64,000 bases of DNA from Epiperipatus broadwayi. Its lineage: Eukaryota > Onychophora > Udeonychophora > Euonychophora > Peripatidae. Position 1 is the stretch's first letter. Each line of letters begins with the position of its first letter. Positions 12,228 through 32,743 of this stretch are shown here, in pieces. The position numbers and the translations under genes are program-made. The stretch lies in the NCBI GenBank assembly GCA_028023455.1, contig JAQFVV010006716.1:1-64000 (forward strand), written 5' to 3'. Below the pieces are notes generated by a model. It was not told the origin of the DNA. It was given only the letters and a program-made list of their open reading frames with translations, and ran no database searches.

Positions 12228-12493
12228 TTTTATTTTATTTTTTTTTTTGTTTATATTATATGTTATGATGTAATTATTTATTACTGTGATTGAATTGCCA
12301 AATGCAATATCTGTGTGATTTTAATATTTTGTTATATTTATACTTTTTTTTTTTGTATTTTATTAGTGTTTTTAGTTGTTACATTTAAATTCCTCACACA
12401 AGATTTTTCTTGTATGGAATTTATCTCACTGTATTATACATTTATTGTTTGCTTCATGATGAATAAATAAATAAATAAATAAAATAAATAAAA

Positions 12494-13179
<686 letters not shown>

Positions 13180-13438
13180 CCTTATCCTGCTGTCTCTTGT
13201 AGAAGAAAGACGTGTTTTTTTTTTCCTCTTAAGACTATTGGAATTTTTACTTTTGTTAAGAAGTCTCTCGTTATTTTTTTATCAGATTTGTTGGATATTG
13301 TACTTAATTCAATATTATGTTTATGTTAGACATAGTTTAATTTGGTACTATTTTTATAAGACTTATACATTTTATAAACCTTTAATCAAGAATTAATATG
13401 AGCATATTTTCTGTAACATTGAATTGGATCAAAATGTG

Positions 13439-13475
<37 letters not shown>

Positions 13476-13484
13476 TTACTCATA

Positions 13485-13909
13485 GAGCAAATTATTCGCA
13501 TTTCTCTAAATATAACAATTATATTGATAATGAGGTTAATGTGGGAAATGGTTTGGGATGCTCTTTTTCAACTTCTGGTAAAAAAGGTAGACTACCTGTG
13601 GAAAGGGGGTTTGGTATTTCTAAAATTCATAATAATATTATTAATAATATTAATACAAAATTTAATAAATATTTTGTTTCTAATATGCCAGTGAGTCTTA
13701 ATTCATATAATATTAAGGTCTTTCTTGAAAAACATTTAAGAACTAGGATCATATGTCATGAAATTAATATGTATAACTTGAAATCTTCTTGCTTTTATAT
13801 ATCTGCTCCTGCTCATAAACATAGTGATTTAATCTCTTCCAATTTATGGCCTCGTGGTGCTTCCATTCGTTTTTTTTATGGAACTTTGGCTAATTCTTTA
13901 AAACTTTAG
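13485..13909 (+). pseudogene. LINE-C ORF1 remnant (C-terminal part only)
   Basis: The frame encodes the last 140 or so residues of the LINE-B type ORF1, ending ...ASIRFFYGTLANSLKL. The N-terminal zinc fingers and the central region are lost; the ATT-repeat joint at 13442-13484 replaces about 3 kb present in LINE-B1. An ATG at 13424 would put a poly-Tyr run in front, but no function should be assumed. Confidence 0.85.
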
Positions 13910-14061
13910 TGGTATTTATTTATTTATTTTCTTTGTTTTCTTTGATTTCTTATTTTCTTTATTTTCTTTTATTTCTTATTTTCTTTATTCACTATACTTA
14001 CTTACATTTTTCTTTACTTGATTTCATTTATTTATTTGTTTTGATTTATTTTTAATTTAAT

Positions 14062-16810
14062 ATGGTAGGGCTGTCTTGCTTTTATATGAATGTTAGAGGG
14101 ATGAGAACTAAGTGTGTGGAAATTAAACAATTCTTCGAAACAGAGCATTTTGATTTGATATTTTTTACAGAGACTTGGTTAAATCAACAATTTTCTGATT
14201 GTTCTTTCCTTGATAATAGGTATAATATTTTACGTACGGATAGATCTTTAGAATATGCAGCTAGAGGAGGTGGTACTCTTATTGCTATCAACAAAAATGT
14301 TTTATATAAAGATCTATGTTTTACTTCTTCTGTATGTGAATCTACATGGTGTGAAGTTTACATGGATCATAATTTTAAATGTATATTGGGAAATATTTAT
14401 TTTAAACCTAATATCTCACTTTTAGAGCTTGATTACTTCTTGACAGCACTTGAAGATTTTTTGATTAGATATAATAATATTATCATTGTTGGTGATTTGA
14501 ATATGCCTGATTTATTTAAGGGTAAGATTATTACGCATTATTCTTTATTATCTCAGAAAGCTTTAAGAATGCTTAGATTTTGCAAATTTTTTGGGCTTCA
14601 ACAATATAACCCTGTTGTTAATAGTTTTCAGCGTACTTTAGATTGTGTTCTTTGTAATGTACCAATAGTTAGTAATTTTCACTTTGTCTCTGTTTCTTTT
14701 CCAATTGATGTTCATCATCCACCTATCGAATTTTATATTAAGATGTGTTATTCTAAAATTACTTGTTTTAATGTTGTGAAAAGGGATTATGGGAGGGGTA
14801 ATTATGTTGATCTTTGTAGAAAATTTTCTGAAGTTGATTGGAATAATATTTACTCAATTAATGATGTGAATTTTTGATTGGATTATTTTTTGAAAATTTT
14901 TAATGGTTTTATTGATGTATATATTCCTAATAAATTATCGTTTAACAAAGGTTATCCTCTGTGGTTTTCATATACTCTTATTAAGATTATTAAAAGGAAA
15001 TCTTACCATCATAGACTCTATTTTAAGACACAGAATATAATTTATTATAATAATTTTATCAATTTTAGAAGATTGGCTAAATATATCTATAAACGAGATT
15101 TACAAGAGTATATAAAACAAATTGAAATTAATATTTCTTCTAATCCTAGAGAATTCTGGAATTTTGTTAATAATTCAGGCTTGGGTAAGAAAAAGGTTCA
15201 AATGACTCATGGTTCTGCATTAAATGCAGATGATTTTTCTAAACATTTTGCAGAGTTATACTTTTCACAACATGGAATTGATTCTAAAATTACATTTCCT
15301 GGCAATTTGTCTAGTGCTAAATGTACAATTGATCATATCTCTAGGGAAGATGTTATTGTAGCTATTAGGAGGCTTAAGACTCACTCTAGTTTAGGATGTG
15401 ATAATATTCCTTCTTTTATTTATAAGGGGCTAGCCGAATTTATTGCAGTACCTCTTGCCTTTGTTTTTAATCTGTCTCTTAATTCCAGTACTTTTCCTAG
15501 TGTTTTGAAATGTGCTAAAATGGTTCCAATCTTCAAAAATGGTGATCGAGATTGTGTTTCTAATTATAGACCAATTTCTGTTTTGCATACCATTGCAAGA
15601 ATTTTTGAGAGATGTATTTATAATAAAATTATTTCAGATGTGGGTAAGATAATTTCTTCTTCTCAACATGGTTTTAGTCCTAATAGATCAATTGATAGTA
15701 ATCTACTGACAATTTATGATCATATAGCTCATGCTATTGAAGATCGTCAAAGACTAGATGTTATTTATTTTGATTTGTCAAAAGCCTTTGATAAAGTTGA
15801 TCACAGTGTTTTACTTCATAAATTACATAAAATAGGTTTCTCTAATAAACTTGTATATTGGTTTCAATCATTTCTATGTAGTCGTACAGCATATATTAAA
15901 TTCAATAATAAAGTTTCATTTAATTTTGAATGCAATTTAGGTGTTCCACAGGGTAGTATTTTAGCACCCATGCTGTTTAATGTTTACATTAATGATCTTA
16001 ATGATTGCTTGAGATATTCTTTTCTGTTAAGCTATGCTGATGACTGTAAGATTTTTAGAAGAATTGTATCAGTGAACGATTGTGTTCTCCTTCAGAAGGA
16101 TATTGATAACTTTAGTGCTTGGTGTCAGTCAAATAATATGACAGTTAATTTTGATAAATGTTCCTTTATGTCTTATTCCAAAAAATCTGAAGTTTTACAG
16201 TTTTATTATTATATCAATTCTCATAAAATTATTTCAGTTAAATGCCAAAAAGATCTTGGAATTATGTTTTCTTGTAATGGATCTTTTATTCCTCATTTTG
16301 AAATGATTGTTGGTAAAGCTTTTAAGGTTATGGGTGCCATTCTTAGACATGGTTATCAGTTCAGTAATGATACTAAACGGAAATTGTTTTTTTCATTGGT
16401 TCTTCCTATTATTGAATATGGTTCAATAATTTGGAACCCTAGTTCTTTGCAAGGATGTAACTTGTTGCAGTCTATTTCAAAGAAGTTTTTCAAATATGTT
16501 TCTTGGGAGGGTAAAACTGATTAATCTTTCATCTAGACGAAAGTATAGGGATTTGAAATATTTTTATAAAATTGTTAATAAACAGGTTATTTTATCAGAT
16601 ATAGTTTCAACTATCTCAGTTAGGTCTTTGAGTTATGATACTAGGTCTACTTGTGTATATCAGATTCAAACATGCCATTCTAATATTCTTAAATTTTCTC
16701 CTTTATTTAGGTTACTCTCTTTATATAATCAAATTGGGAGTAACCTTAATCTGTGTGACATTGATTATAAGAAATTTTGTAAACTTGTTAAACTGAAATG
16801 TCAAGTTTGA
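14062..16810 (+). pseudogene. LINE-C ORF2: broken endonuclease-reverse transcriptase
   Basis: It starts at an ATG reading MVGLSCFYMNVRGMRTK, as in LINE-B. The endonuclease motifs TETW and VGDLNMPDL are present. An in-frame TGA at 14875-14877 stands where LINE-B has a Cys codon, and the same frame reopens at once. The RT then shows YFDLSKAFDKVDH, GVPQGSILAPMLF and the catalytic YADD in LSYADDCKIF. Near 16500 a frameshift moves the C-terminal part into the frame ending at 16810. With one stop and one shift it cannot make a full ORF2. Confidence 0.88.
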
Positions 16811-16956
16811 TTTTGTCTTTTAAATTTTACTTTATTATGTATACATTTATATTTTCATTTTATGTTATATGTTTTATTTTCACTTTTATTGTATGTGCAA
16901 GCTGTAATTGGCTTTATGCTGTTGTTTAGCACTTAAATAAATGAATTGAATTGAAT

Positions 16957-17132
<176 letters not shown>

Positions 17133-17154
17133 CCTGCTGTCTCTTGTAGAAGAA

Positions 17155-17161
17155 AGACGTG
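17155..17161 (+). promoter_or_regulatory. Candidate DPE of the LINE-B1 internal promoter
   Basis: AGACGTG lies 24 bases into the element. With the heptamer at +28 the start would be the A at 17128, within the flanking TTA units, as computed for LINE-A. Confidence 0.5.
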
Positions 17162-17339
17162 TTTTTTTTCCTCTTAAGACTATTGGAATTTTTACTTTTG
17201 TTAAGAAGTCTCTCGTTATTTTTTTATCAGATTTGTTGGATATTGTACTTAATTCAATATTATGTTTATGTTAGACATAGTTTAATTTGGTACTATGTTT
17301 ATAAGACTTATACATTTTATAAACCTTTAATCAAGAATT

Positions 17340-18475
17340 AATATGAGCATATTTTCTGTAACATTGAATTGGATCAAAATGTGTTTTTTTTAACGATTTT
17401 TAGCATTTCTATTGTTCTAATATAATTCATCATTGAAAACTGCTTTGACCTTAAAATTATTTAATGGAATACCTTCTTTTAATAGATTGTTTACTGAGAT
17501 ATAATTACGCCTTTGGAATTTTAGAAGTAAATGGATTTTTTAGTGTTTTTTTTTTAAAGTGATCTGCATTTGGAACTAAAACGCCTGGAGAATTTTATTA
17601 CTGAAACTTATATTTTCTGTAACATTGAATTGGATCAGACTTATACATTTTATAAACCTTTAATCAAGAATTAATATGAGCATATTTTCTGTAACATTGA
17701 ATTGGATCAAAATGTGTTTTTTTAACGATTTTTAGCATTTCTATTGTTCTAATATAATTCATCATTGAAAACTGCTTTGACCTTAAAATTATTTAATGGA
17801 ATACCTTCTTTTAATAGATTGTTTACTGAGATATAATTACGCCTTTGGAATTTTAGAAGTAAATGGATTTTTTAGTGTTTTTTTTTTTTTTTTTTAAAGT
17901 GATCTGCTTTTGGAACTAAAACGCCTGGAGAATTTTATTACTGAAACTTATATTTTCTGTAACATTGAATTGGATCAAAATGTGTTTTAGCATTTCTATT
18001 GTTTTAATATAATTCATCATTGAAAACTGCTTTGACCTTAAAATTATTTAATGAAATACCTTAAAATTATTTAAAGGAATACCTTTGGAATTTTAGAAGT
18101 AAATGGATTTTTTAGTGTCATTTTTTTAAAGTGATCTGCATTTAGAACTAATACGCCTGGAGAATTTTATTACTGAAACTTATATTTTATTTTTGGAAAT
18201 ATTATCATGGTTTTTTTTTTTATAGCATTTCTATTGTTCTAATATAATTCATCATTGAAAACTGCTTTGACCTTTATATTATTTAATGGAATAGCTTCTT
18301 TTAATAGCTTTTTTTAATAGATTGTTTACTGGGTTCTAATTACGCCTTGGGAATTTTAGAAGTAAATGAATTTTTTTTAGTGTTTTTTTTTTTAAAGTGA
18401 TCTGCATTTAGAACTAATACGCCTGGAGAATTTTATTACTGAAGCTTATTTTTATTTTTGGAAACTATTATCATG
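17340..18475 (+). repeat. Tandem repeats in the LINE-B1 5' UTR
   Basis: Blocks beginning ATTTTCTGTAACATTGAATT and ending with CGCCTGGAGAATTTTATTAC recur; the latter motif appears near 17582, 17922, 18148 and 18421. Unit length varies from about 230 to 340 bp through partial deletions, with T-runs between. The same series occurs in LINE-B2 (33.96-35.09 kb). The arrangement recalls monomer-type 5' UTR promoters of some LINEs; promoter activity is inference. Confidence 0.8.
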
Positions 18476-18871
18476 GTTTAATTTATATGACTCAAGTTTT
18501 TTTTTTTTTTTTAACATGGTTTTTTGTATGTGTTTTTATTTGAAACATAATCAATGGGATTTCTAATGTCTATTATTTTATTTTTAAATAACAGAAACAT
18601 AAAATTTCATTTTATTAATAATTAGTACATAGTGACTTTGATATTTTCAACAATTTTTATTTTGGACATTGTTAATATATATTGGAGAATCTGAGAATAG
18701 TGAAGGAGAGAAAAGAAGAAGTTACTCTCTTTAATATATTACAGATTTTTACATGTTGGATGTGAATTTTTTTTTTTTTTTTAAAGTTTTGTGTATATAT
18801 ATGATTTGTATAGGTTAATGGAAAATTTGTATATTTTATAGTTATATTTTTTTATTTTTGTATTATAATTA

Positions 18872-20879
18872 ATGGCACCTTTTGCTGTCAGATGTCCTCT
18901 CTGCTTATGTAATATTTATGGCAGACAAAAATATTTAAAGTGCGCTGGTTTTTGTGGGCTAAAGTATCATTTGGATTGTTATAAATTAAGTGATTTTAAA
19001 ATCTTTAATGATAATGGTCCGGAATTCATATGTGAATTTTGTAATCATTATTATAATACTGAGCACAAAATAGATAATTCAGATAATCTTACTACACCAT
19101 TTGCTGATATTAATATTGGTAATGATCCTGATGTTTTAGTAATGGATTCTTCTACATATGGTTTGGGTTTAAATGTAGTTGGGGTTAAATGTACTTATTG
19201 TAATGTAGAATTGTCAGATGCGGATAATGGAATTAAGTGTTCTGGTTTTTGTCAAGGGTATTTTCATATATCTTGTTTGAATTTGTCCAGGTCTGATGCA
19301 AAAATTTTTGATTCTGTTGGTTTGGGTTTTTTCCATTGTATAGAATGTAATCAATTGTCTGTGGATAAAATGAGGAATATTGGGAATGTTAGGTCAACAG
19401 ATAATAATGATCTTATAGATGTGGAATCTGATATACATATTGAAAATATTTCTGAAAGAGATAGATATAATGGAGATAGTGTTGAAGGTAATAGTGATAA
19501 TAATTTAGCTATTGATAGGAGTTTAAATTCTAGTTCTACTGTGGATATAGTTAATAATAATGATCTTATAGATGTGGAATCGGATATACATATTGATAAT
19601 ATTTCTGAAAGGGATAATTATAATAGAGATAGTGTTAAAGATAAAAGTGATAATAATTTAGGTATTGATAGGAGTTTAAATTCTAGTTCTAATGTGGATA
19701 TAGTTAATTTGCTTCAAGATAAGGAAAGTAGAAAAGTAGACTTGGCTGGTTTTACTTTTGAATTATTAAAATCTATGTCTCTTCAGGAAGTTTATAGCAT
19801 GATTATGAATATGGCAAAATTTGGTGTGAAGGAATCTAAAGCTATTGGTGATGGTGTTATTTCTGGTGATGTAGGTATACAATGTGATTTATTGGAAACA
19901 CAAGTTTTGGGGGATATTGCTGAGGTTGATTGTGGTGGTGATGTTAATTCATCTTTTAAGGGTAATAATACCTTAGAAAAGTTGCCCAAGTCCTCATTCT
20001 TTATTAGAGATAAAGATAAAAACAGTGTTGGGAAAAAAGATAAAAATAAAAACAATAGCATTTATAATGTTGATTATAAAGGTAATAATAAGATATTAGA
20101 TCAGGATTTTCATTCATGTGATGAATATATTGGATGTGGAATTGATAATCGTACAAGATACAATAAAGGAAAAGTTTATAAAACTAAAATTTATAGGCAG
20201 TCTGATAAATATCAAAAACAATTTTCTAGACTTAATGATGATGAAAAATTTAACAAGTTTTCTGGCTTTTCTGTTAATAAGTTCATCGCTGGGATATTAT
20301 GATAATTTTCCTGATAAAAAGTATATATTGAAGGATGGATATTCACATTCTGTTCCAAAAAAGTATAATAGTAATTTTTCTGGTGACTTTTCTAAATCTA
20401 ATTTCAGGAAAAAAAATTGTCTAGCGAATGCTGATAGAGGTTTTTTTACTCATAGAGCAAATTATTCGCATTTCTCTAAATATAACAATTATATTGATAA
20501 TGAGGTTAATGTGGGAAATGGTTTGGGATGCTCTTTTTCAACTTCTGGTAAAAAAGGTAGACTACCTGTGGAACGGGGGTTTGGTATTTCTAAAATTCAT
20601 AATAATATTATTAATAATATTAATACAAAATGTAATAAATATTTTGTTTCTAATATGCCAGTGAATCTTAATTCATATAATATTAAGGTCTTTCTTGAAA
20701 AACGTTTAAGAACTAGGATCATATGTCATGAAATTAATATGTATAACTTGAAATCTTCTTGCTTTTATATATCTGCTCCTGCTCATAAACATAATGATTT
20801 AATCTCTTCCAATTTATGGCCTCGTGGTGCTTCCATTTGTTTTTTTTATGGAACTTTGGCTAATTCTTTAAAACTTTAG
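18872..20879 (+). pseudogene. LINE-B1 ORF1, broken by a one-base insertion
   Basis: The ATG at 18872 opens 476 residues carrying two PHD-like C4HC3 fingers (residues 8-57 and 107-159) and a duplicated block of about 52 residues (NNDLIDVESDIHI...). At about 20280 the sequence has AATAAGTTCATC where LINE-B2 has AATAATTCATC; the extra G shifts the frame and it stops at 20302. The rest of ORF1 continues in another frame to 20879 (ending GTLANSLKL). The protein would lack its conserved C-terminal domain. The insertion could be genuine or a base-calling error. Confidence 0.85.
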
Positions 20880-21029
20880 TGGTATTTATTTATTTATTTT
20901 CTGTTTTCTTTGATTTCTTATTTTCTTTATTTTCTTTTATTTCTTATTTTCTTTATTCACTATACTTACTTACATTTTTCTTTACTTGATATCATTTATT
21001 TATTTGTTTTGATTTATTTTTAATTTAAT

Positions 21030-23774
21030 ATGGTAGGGCTGTCTTGTTTTTATATGAATGTCAGAGGTATGAGAACTAAATGTGTTCAAATAAAGCAATT
21101 TTTTGAAACAGAACATTTTGATCTTATTTTACTTACAGAAACTTGGCTAAATCAACAATTTCCTGATTGTTCTTTTCTTGATGATAGATTTAGTATTTTG
21201 CGAACTGACAGATCTATGGATAATATTTCTCGAGGTGGTGGTACTCTGATTGCTCTTCATAAAGATGTTTTTTATAAAGAACTTTATTTTTCTTTTTCTT
21301 TTTGTGAATCTACATGGTGTGAAATTACTTTAAATCACAATTTTAAATTTATTTTGGGTAATGTTTACCTCAAACCCACTTTGTCGTTGTTGGAGTTTGA
21401 TTATTTTTTGACATCACTTGAAGATTTTCTGATTGGCTATGATAATTTTATTATTACCGGAGATTTTAATATTCCGGATTTATATTCGGGTACTACTATC
21501 ATAGATTCTGTCTCTTTTTCACCTAAAGCATTGAGAATGATTCGGTTTTGCAATTTGTTGAATTTAAAACAATTTAATCCATACACCAATTTTAATGATC
21601 ACACATTGGATTATATTCTCAGTAATTTTCCTACAATTGAATGTTTAACTACTTCTTCTCTTCCTTTTTCCATTGACTTGCATCATCCTCCCTTAGAATT
21701 TTATATTAATATTAAATTTAATAGACTCTGTCCCTTTAAAACTATGAAAAGAAACTACAGAAAAGGAAATTATTTGGGTCTTTGTTTACAATTATCCAAT
21801 TTTAACTGGAAAAATTTGTATTCTTCATCTGATGTAGATTTTTGTATGAGATTTTTTGAACAATCATTTTGTGAACTAATTGACAAATACATTCCTAAGA
21901 AAATTTTTTTAACTAAACGTTTTCCTCGCTGGTTTTCAGTTTCTCTTAAAGAAATTATTAAAAGGAAATCATTTCATCATCGTAAATATTGGAAAACTAA
22001 GAACTTAAATTATTATAACAATTTTATTAATTATAGAAGATTGTCAAAGGTTATATATCATAGAGATTTTCAAAAATTTATACAAAATACTGAAAGTCAT
22101 ATTTCTGATAATCCCTTGCAATTTTGGTCTCTAGTTAAGGATTTAGGTATTACAAAAAAAAAATTACAGAATAATAATTCTAATCTAGTTGCTGATGATT
22201 TTTCTCATTATTTCTCAGAGCTTTTTAAACAATCTAATTCTTTTACTGATTTGACTGAAAATAATGATCTAGTTGAAGAAAGAATAACATTGGATTCATT
22301 TATTGAATCTGATGTTATTTTTGCTATTGGGCAGCTTAAATTACATTCTAGTGTGGGCCTTGACAATATTCCAGCTTTCATTTATAAAGGATGTGCTGAA
22401 TACATTGCTTCTCCTCTTTTGCATATTTTTAATTGCTCTTTAGCAAATGGTACTTTTCCTACATCCCTTAAAATTGCTAAAGTTGTTCCTATTTTTAAGA
22501 AAGGATCTAGAGATTTGGTAAGTGACTATAGGCCTATTTCAATTCTACACACTGTTGCTCGAATTTTTGAAAGATGTTTGTATAATAAAATTATCTTGGA
22601 TGTCTCTAAGGTTTTGGCACCAGAGCAGCATGGATTTTTGCCTAATAGGTCCATTGAAACAAATTTGCTAACTATTTTTGATCACATTTCAAATTCAATT
22701 GAGAATCAATCTAGGTTAGATGTTGTTTATTTTGATATGTCCAAGGCTTTTGATAGAGTTAATCATAAAATTCTTCTTCAGAAGCTTTGTAGGTTAGGTT
22801 TTTCTAAATTATTAATTAATTGGTTTGACTCTTTTCTTAGGGATAGAATGTCTTGTGTGAGGTTTAATGGTAAATTGTCATTACCTTATTATTGCTTCAC
22901 TGGGGTGCCTCAAGGCAGTGTTCTTGCACCTTTATTATTTAATGTATACATTGATGACCTAAAAACATGCATTAAATTTTCACATCTTCTATGTTATGCA
23001 GATGATTGCAAAATTTTTAGGCATATTTATTCTATTAATGACTGTTTTTTACTTCAAAGTGATGTAGATAATTTCTTGAATTGGTGTGAATATAATTATA
23101 TAGATATAAATATGGATAAGTGCTCCATTGTCTCTTACTCTAGAAAATCTGAAGTCTTAAGGTTTTCCTATTATATTGGGGACTCTAAAATTATAACAAA
23201 TGATCATCAAAGAGATCTCGGAATAATATTTTCCAATAATGGATCTTTTCGTAATCACATTAATTTTATGGTGAATAAATCTCTTAAAATTGTAGGAGCT
23301 ATTTACAGATATGGAAAAGCATTTAATAAATTTACAAAGATTAAACTTTTTATATCCTTAGTTCTTCCCATCTTGGAGTATGGTTCAATTATATGGAATC
23401 CTCATAACAGGACAGATATCATAAGAATTCAGTCTGTTTTTGACAAATTTGCAAAATTAAATAGTTTAAGTAATGAACACTATATTGATTTACTACTGAG
23501 ACGAAAAACAAGAGATCTCAAACTTCTTCATAAATTCATCTCCCAGAATATTTCTGTATCTAATTTGCTTTCTAACTTAGGTACTAAAAAAAAAAATTAT
23601 AATACTCGTACTCATAATGTTTTTGAACTGAAAAATTGTAAATCTGATGTATTAAGATTTTCCCCTTTATTTCGTTTACCTAGAACTTATAACAAAGATT
23701 TTGGTAATGATGATGTTTTTAATTTGGATTTTAAACAATTCACTAAAGTCCTCATAAAAAAATATTTTCCTTAA
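21030..23774 (+). CDS. LINE-B1 ORF2: intact endonuclease-reverse transcriptase
   Basis: 914 residues from ATG (MVGLSCFYMNVRGMRTK) to TAA. The endonuclease shows MNVRG, LTETW, ITGDFNIPDL, HTLDYILSN and SIDLHHPP, the last in the place of the usual SDH. The RT shows KVVPIFKKGS, DYRPISILH, QHGFLPNRS, YFDMSKAFDRVNH, GVPQGSVLAPLLF and the catalytic YADD in LCYADDCKIF, followed by thumb-like and C-terminal sequence with YGSIIWNP. It would nick target DNA and prime cDNA synthesis there. It starts 150 bp after the ORF1 stop, behind a T-rich spacer. It is the only intact ORF2 of the B family in the window and could act in trans for other copies. Confidence 0.93.
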   Translation: MVGLSCFYMNVRGMRTKCVQIKQFFETEHFDLILLTETWLNQQFPDCSFLDDRFSILRTDRSMDNISRGGGTLIALHKDVFYKELYFSFSFCESTWCEITLNHNFKFILGNVYLKPTLSLLEFDYFLTSLEDFLIGYDNFIITGDFNIPDLYSGTTIIDSVSFSPKALRMIRFCNLLNLKQFNPYTNFNDHTLDYILSNFPTIECLTTSSLPFSIDLHHPPLEFYINIKFNRLCPFKTMKRNYRKGNYLGLCLQLSNFNWKNLYSSSDVDFCMRFFEQSFCELIDKYIPKKIFLTKRFPRWFSVSLKEIIKRKSFHHRKYWKTKNLNYYNNFINYRRLSKVIYHRDFQKFIQNTESHISDNPLQFWSLVKDLGITKKKLQNNNSNLVADDFSHYFSELFKQSNSFTDLTENNDLVEERITLDSFIESDVIFAIGQLKLHSSVGLDNIPAFIYKGCAEYIASPLLHIFNCSLANGTFPTSLKIAKVVPIFKKGSRDLVSDYRPISILHTVARIFERCLYNKIILDVSKVLAPEQHGFLPNRSIETNLLTIFDHISNSIENQSRLDVVYFDMSKAFDRVNHKILLQKLCRLGFSKLLINWFDSFLRDRMSCVRFNGKLSLPYYCFTGVPQGSVLAPLLFNVYIDDLKTCIKFSHLLCYADDCKIFRHIYSINDCFLLQSDVDNFLNWCEYNYIDINMDKCSIVSYSRKSEVLRFSYYIGDSKIITNDHQRDLGIIFSNNGSFRNHINFMVNKSLKIVGAIYRYGKAFNKFTKIKLFISLVLPILEYGSIIWNPHNRTDIIRIQSVFDKFAKLNSLSNEHYIDLLLRRKTRDLKLLHKFISQNISVSNLLSNLGTKKKNYNTRTHNVFELKNCKSDVLRFSPLFRLPRTYNKDFGNDDVFNLDFKQFTKVLIKKYFP

Positions 23775-23970
23775 TTTCATTTGATATATTGCCTTTTTAT
23801 TTATTTGTGCATTTTATTGATTTTCTATTTTATTGGTATTATTTATTTTATTATTATTATTATTATTTTTTTTAATGCTTATTTAGATTTGTATTATTGT
23901 GCAATCTATAATTGGCTAAATGCTGTTGATATGTACATTAAATAAATAAAGAATTGAATTGAATTGAATT

Positions 23971-31823
<7,853 letters not shown>

Positions 31824-31902
<79 letters not shown>
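31824..31902. repeat. (TTA)n array, 79 bp
   Basis: About 26 TTA units lie between U4 and the LINE-A-like fragment. Confidence 0.96.
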
Positions 31903-31904
<2 letters not shown>

Positions 31905-32716
31905 ATAAAAATATTGAATTGTATGGATAATATTAATGTTTGTGCATATGTTGAGAAATTATCTTTTTCTAAATTGAATTATTTATTATCTGTTCAGAAT
32001 TGGGATGAGATTTTTATGATAGATAATGTAAATGATGCATTTTTGGGGTTCCAAGCTATTTGTTTAGATTTAATTGCTAAAGCAAAGTTTCATTTAAAAT
32101 TGACAAGTAAGAATAGAAGAAGATCTCTTTGGGTGACAGATGCGCTGGTATGTAAAATTAATCAGAGAAATGTATTAAAATCTTTGGATGGCTCATCAGA
32201 TATTTTAAAAAAACTTAATGTTGAAATTAAGTCTGATATTAGAAAGTTGAAGTTTAGATATTATCAAGAATTTCTTAGTGATAAAAATGTTTCTTTGAAA
32301 TGGAGAACAATAAATTCTTTGATTAAAAAATCTTCTCCTGATCGTATTAAATGTATTAAATATAATGAAAGTTTAATTGAGTTACAGAATAATGAAAAAT
32401 ATTTAGCTGATCGGTTTAATGAGTATTTTGTAAATTTATCGATGCGTGATGTGCCTGAGCAGATTTTGTCTTCTTATTCAAGTTTGAATTCTTTTTTATA
32501 TTCTGATGTTTCTGAATCTCAGTTGTCTGTAGTAATTGGTAGTTTAAAAAATGTCACTTCTTTTGGACTAGATGGTATAACACCTAAGATGCTTAAAGAA
32601 AATAAGGTTGCATTTTTGCCTATTTTAGTTCATTTATTTAATTTATCTTTGCAGTCTGGATCATTTCCAGAATGTCTGAAAGTTAATGTTATTACTCCTG
32701 TTTATAAAAAGGGTGA
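31903..32716 (+). pseudogene. LINE-A-like ORF2 fragment truncated at both ends
   Basis: About 270 uninterrupted codons correspond to residues 230-498 of LINE-A ORF2, the linker between endonuclease and RT and the start of the RT. Shared motifs include LTSKNR, KINQRN, EIKSDIRKLKF, SLKW, NSL and ITPVYKKGD. At nucleotide level it is clearly diverged from LINE-A, so it is another subfamily. It stops at AAAAAGGGTGA and passes straight into TTA repeat, which is not a normal LINE 3' end. It was probably cut out and shuffled by recombination or template switching. Confidence 0.85.
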
Positions 32717-32743
32717 TTATTATTATTATTATTATTATTATTA
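32717..32743. repeat. (TTA)n array, 27 bp
   Basis: Nine TTA units lie between the LINE-A-like fragment and U5, the shortest joint in the block. Confidence 0.95.

Larger units (their letters stand above)
13185..16956 (+). mobile_element. LINE-C: mosaic, internally deleted CR1/Jockey-type element
   Basis: The first 250 bp (from TCCTGCTGTCTCTTG) are nearly identical to the LINE-B 5' end, including AGACGTG at 13208-13214. At about 13442 the sequence jumps through a (TTA)n of about 40 bp to the C-terminal part of ORF1, again nearly identical to LINE-B (compare 20446 onward). From just inside the ORF2 start (about 14080) it becomes a clearly diverged subfamily that differs from LINE-B at many codons to the 3' UTR. 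It ends in the (GAATT)n tail that LINE-B also has. So the 5' and 3' halves have different histories. The long 5' UTR repeats and the PHD fingers are missing. Confidence 0.85.
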
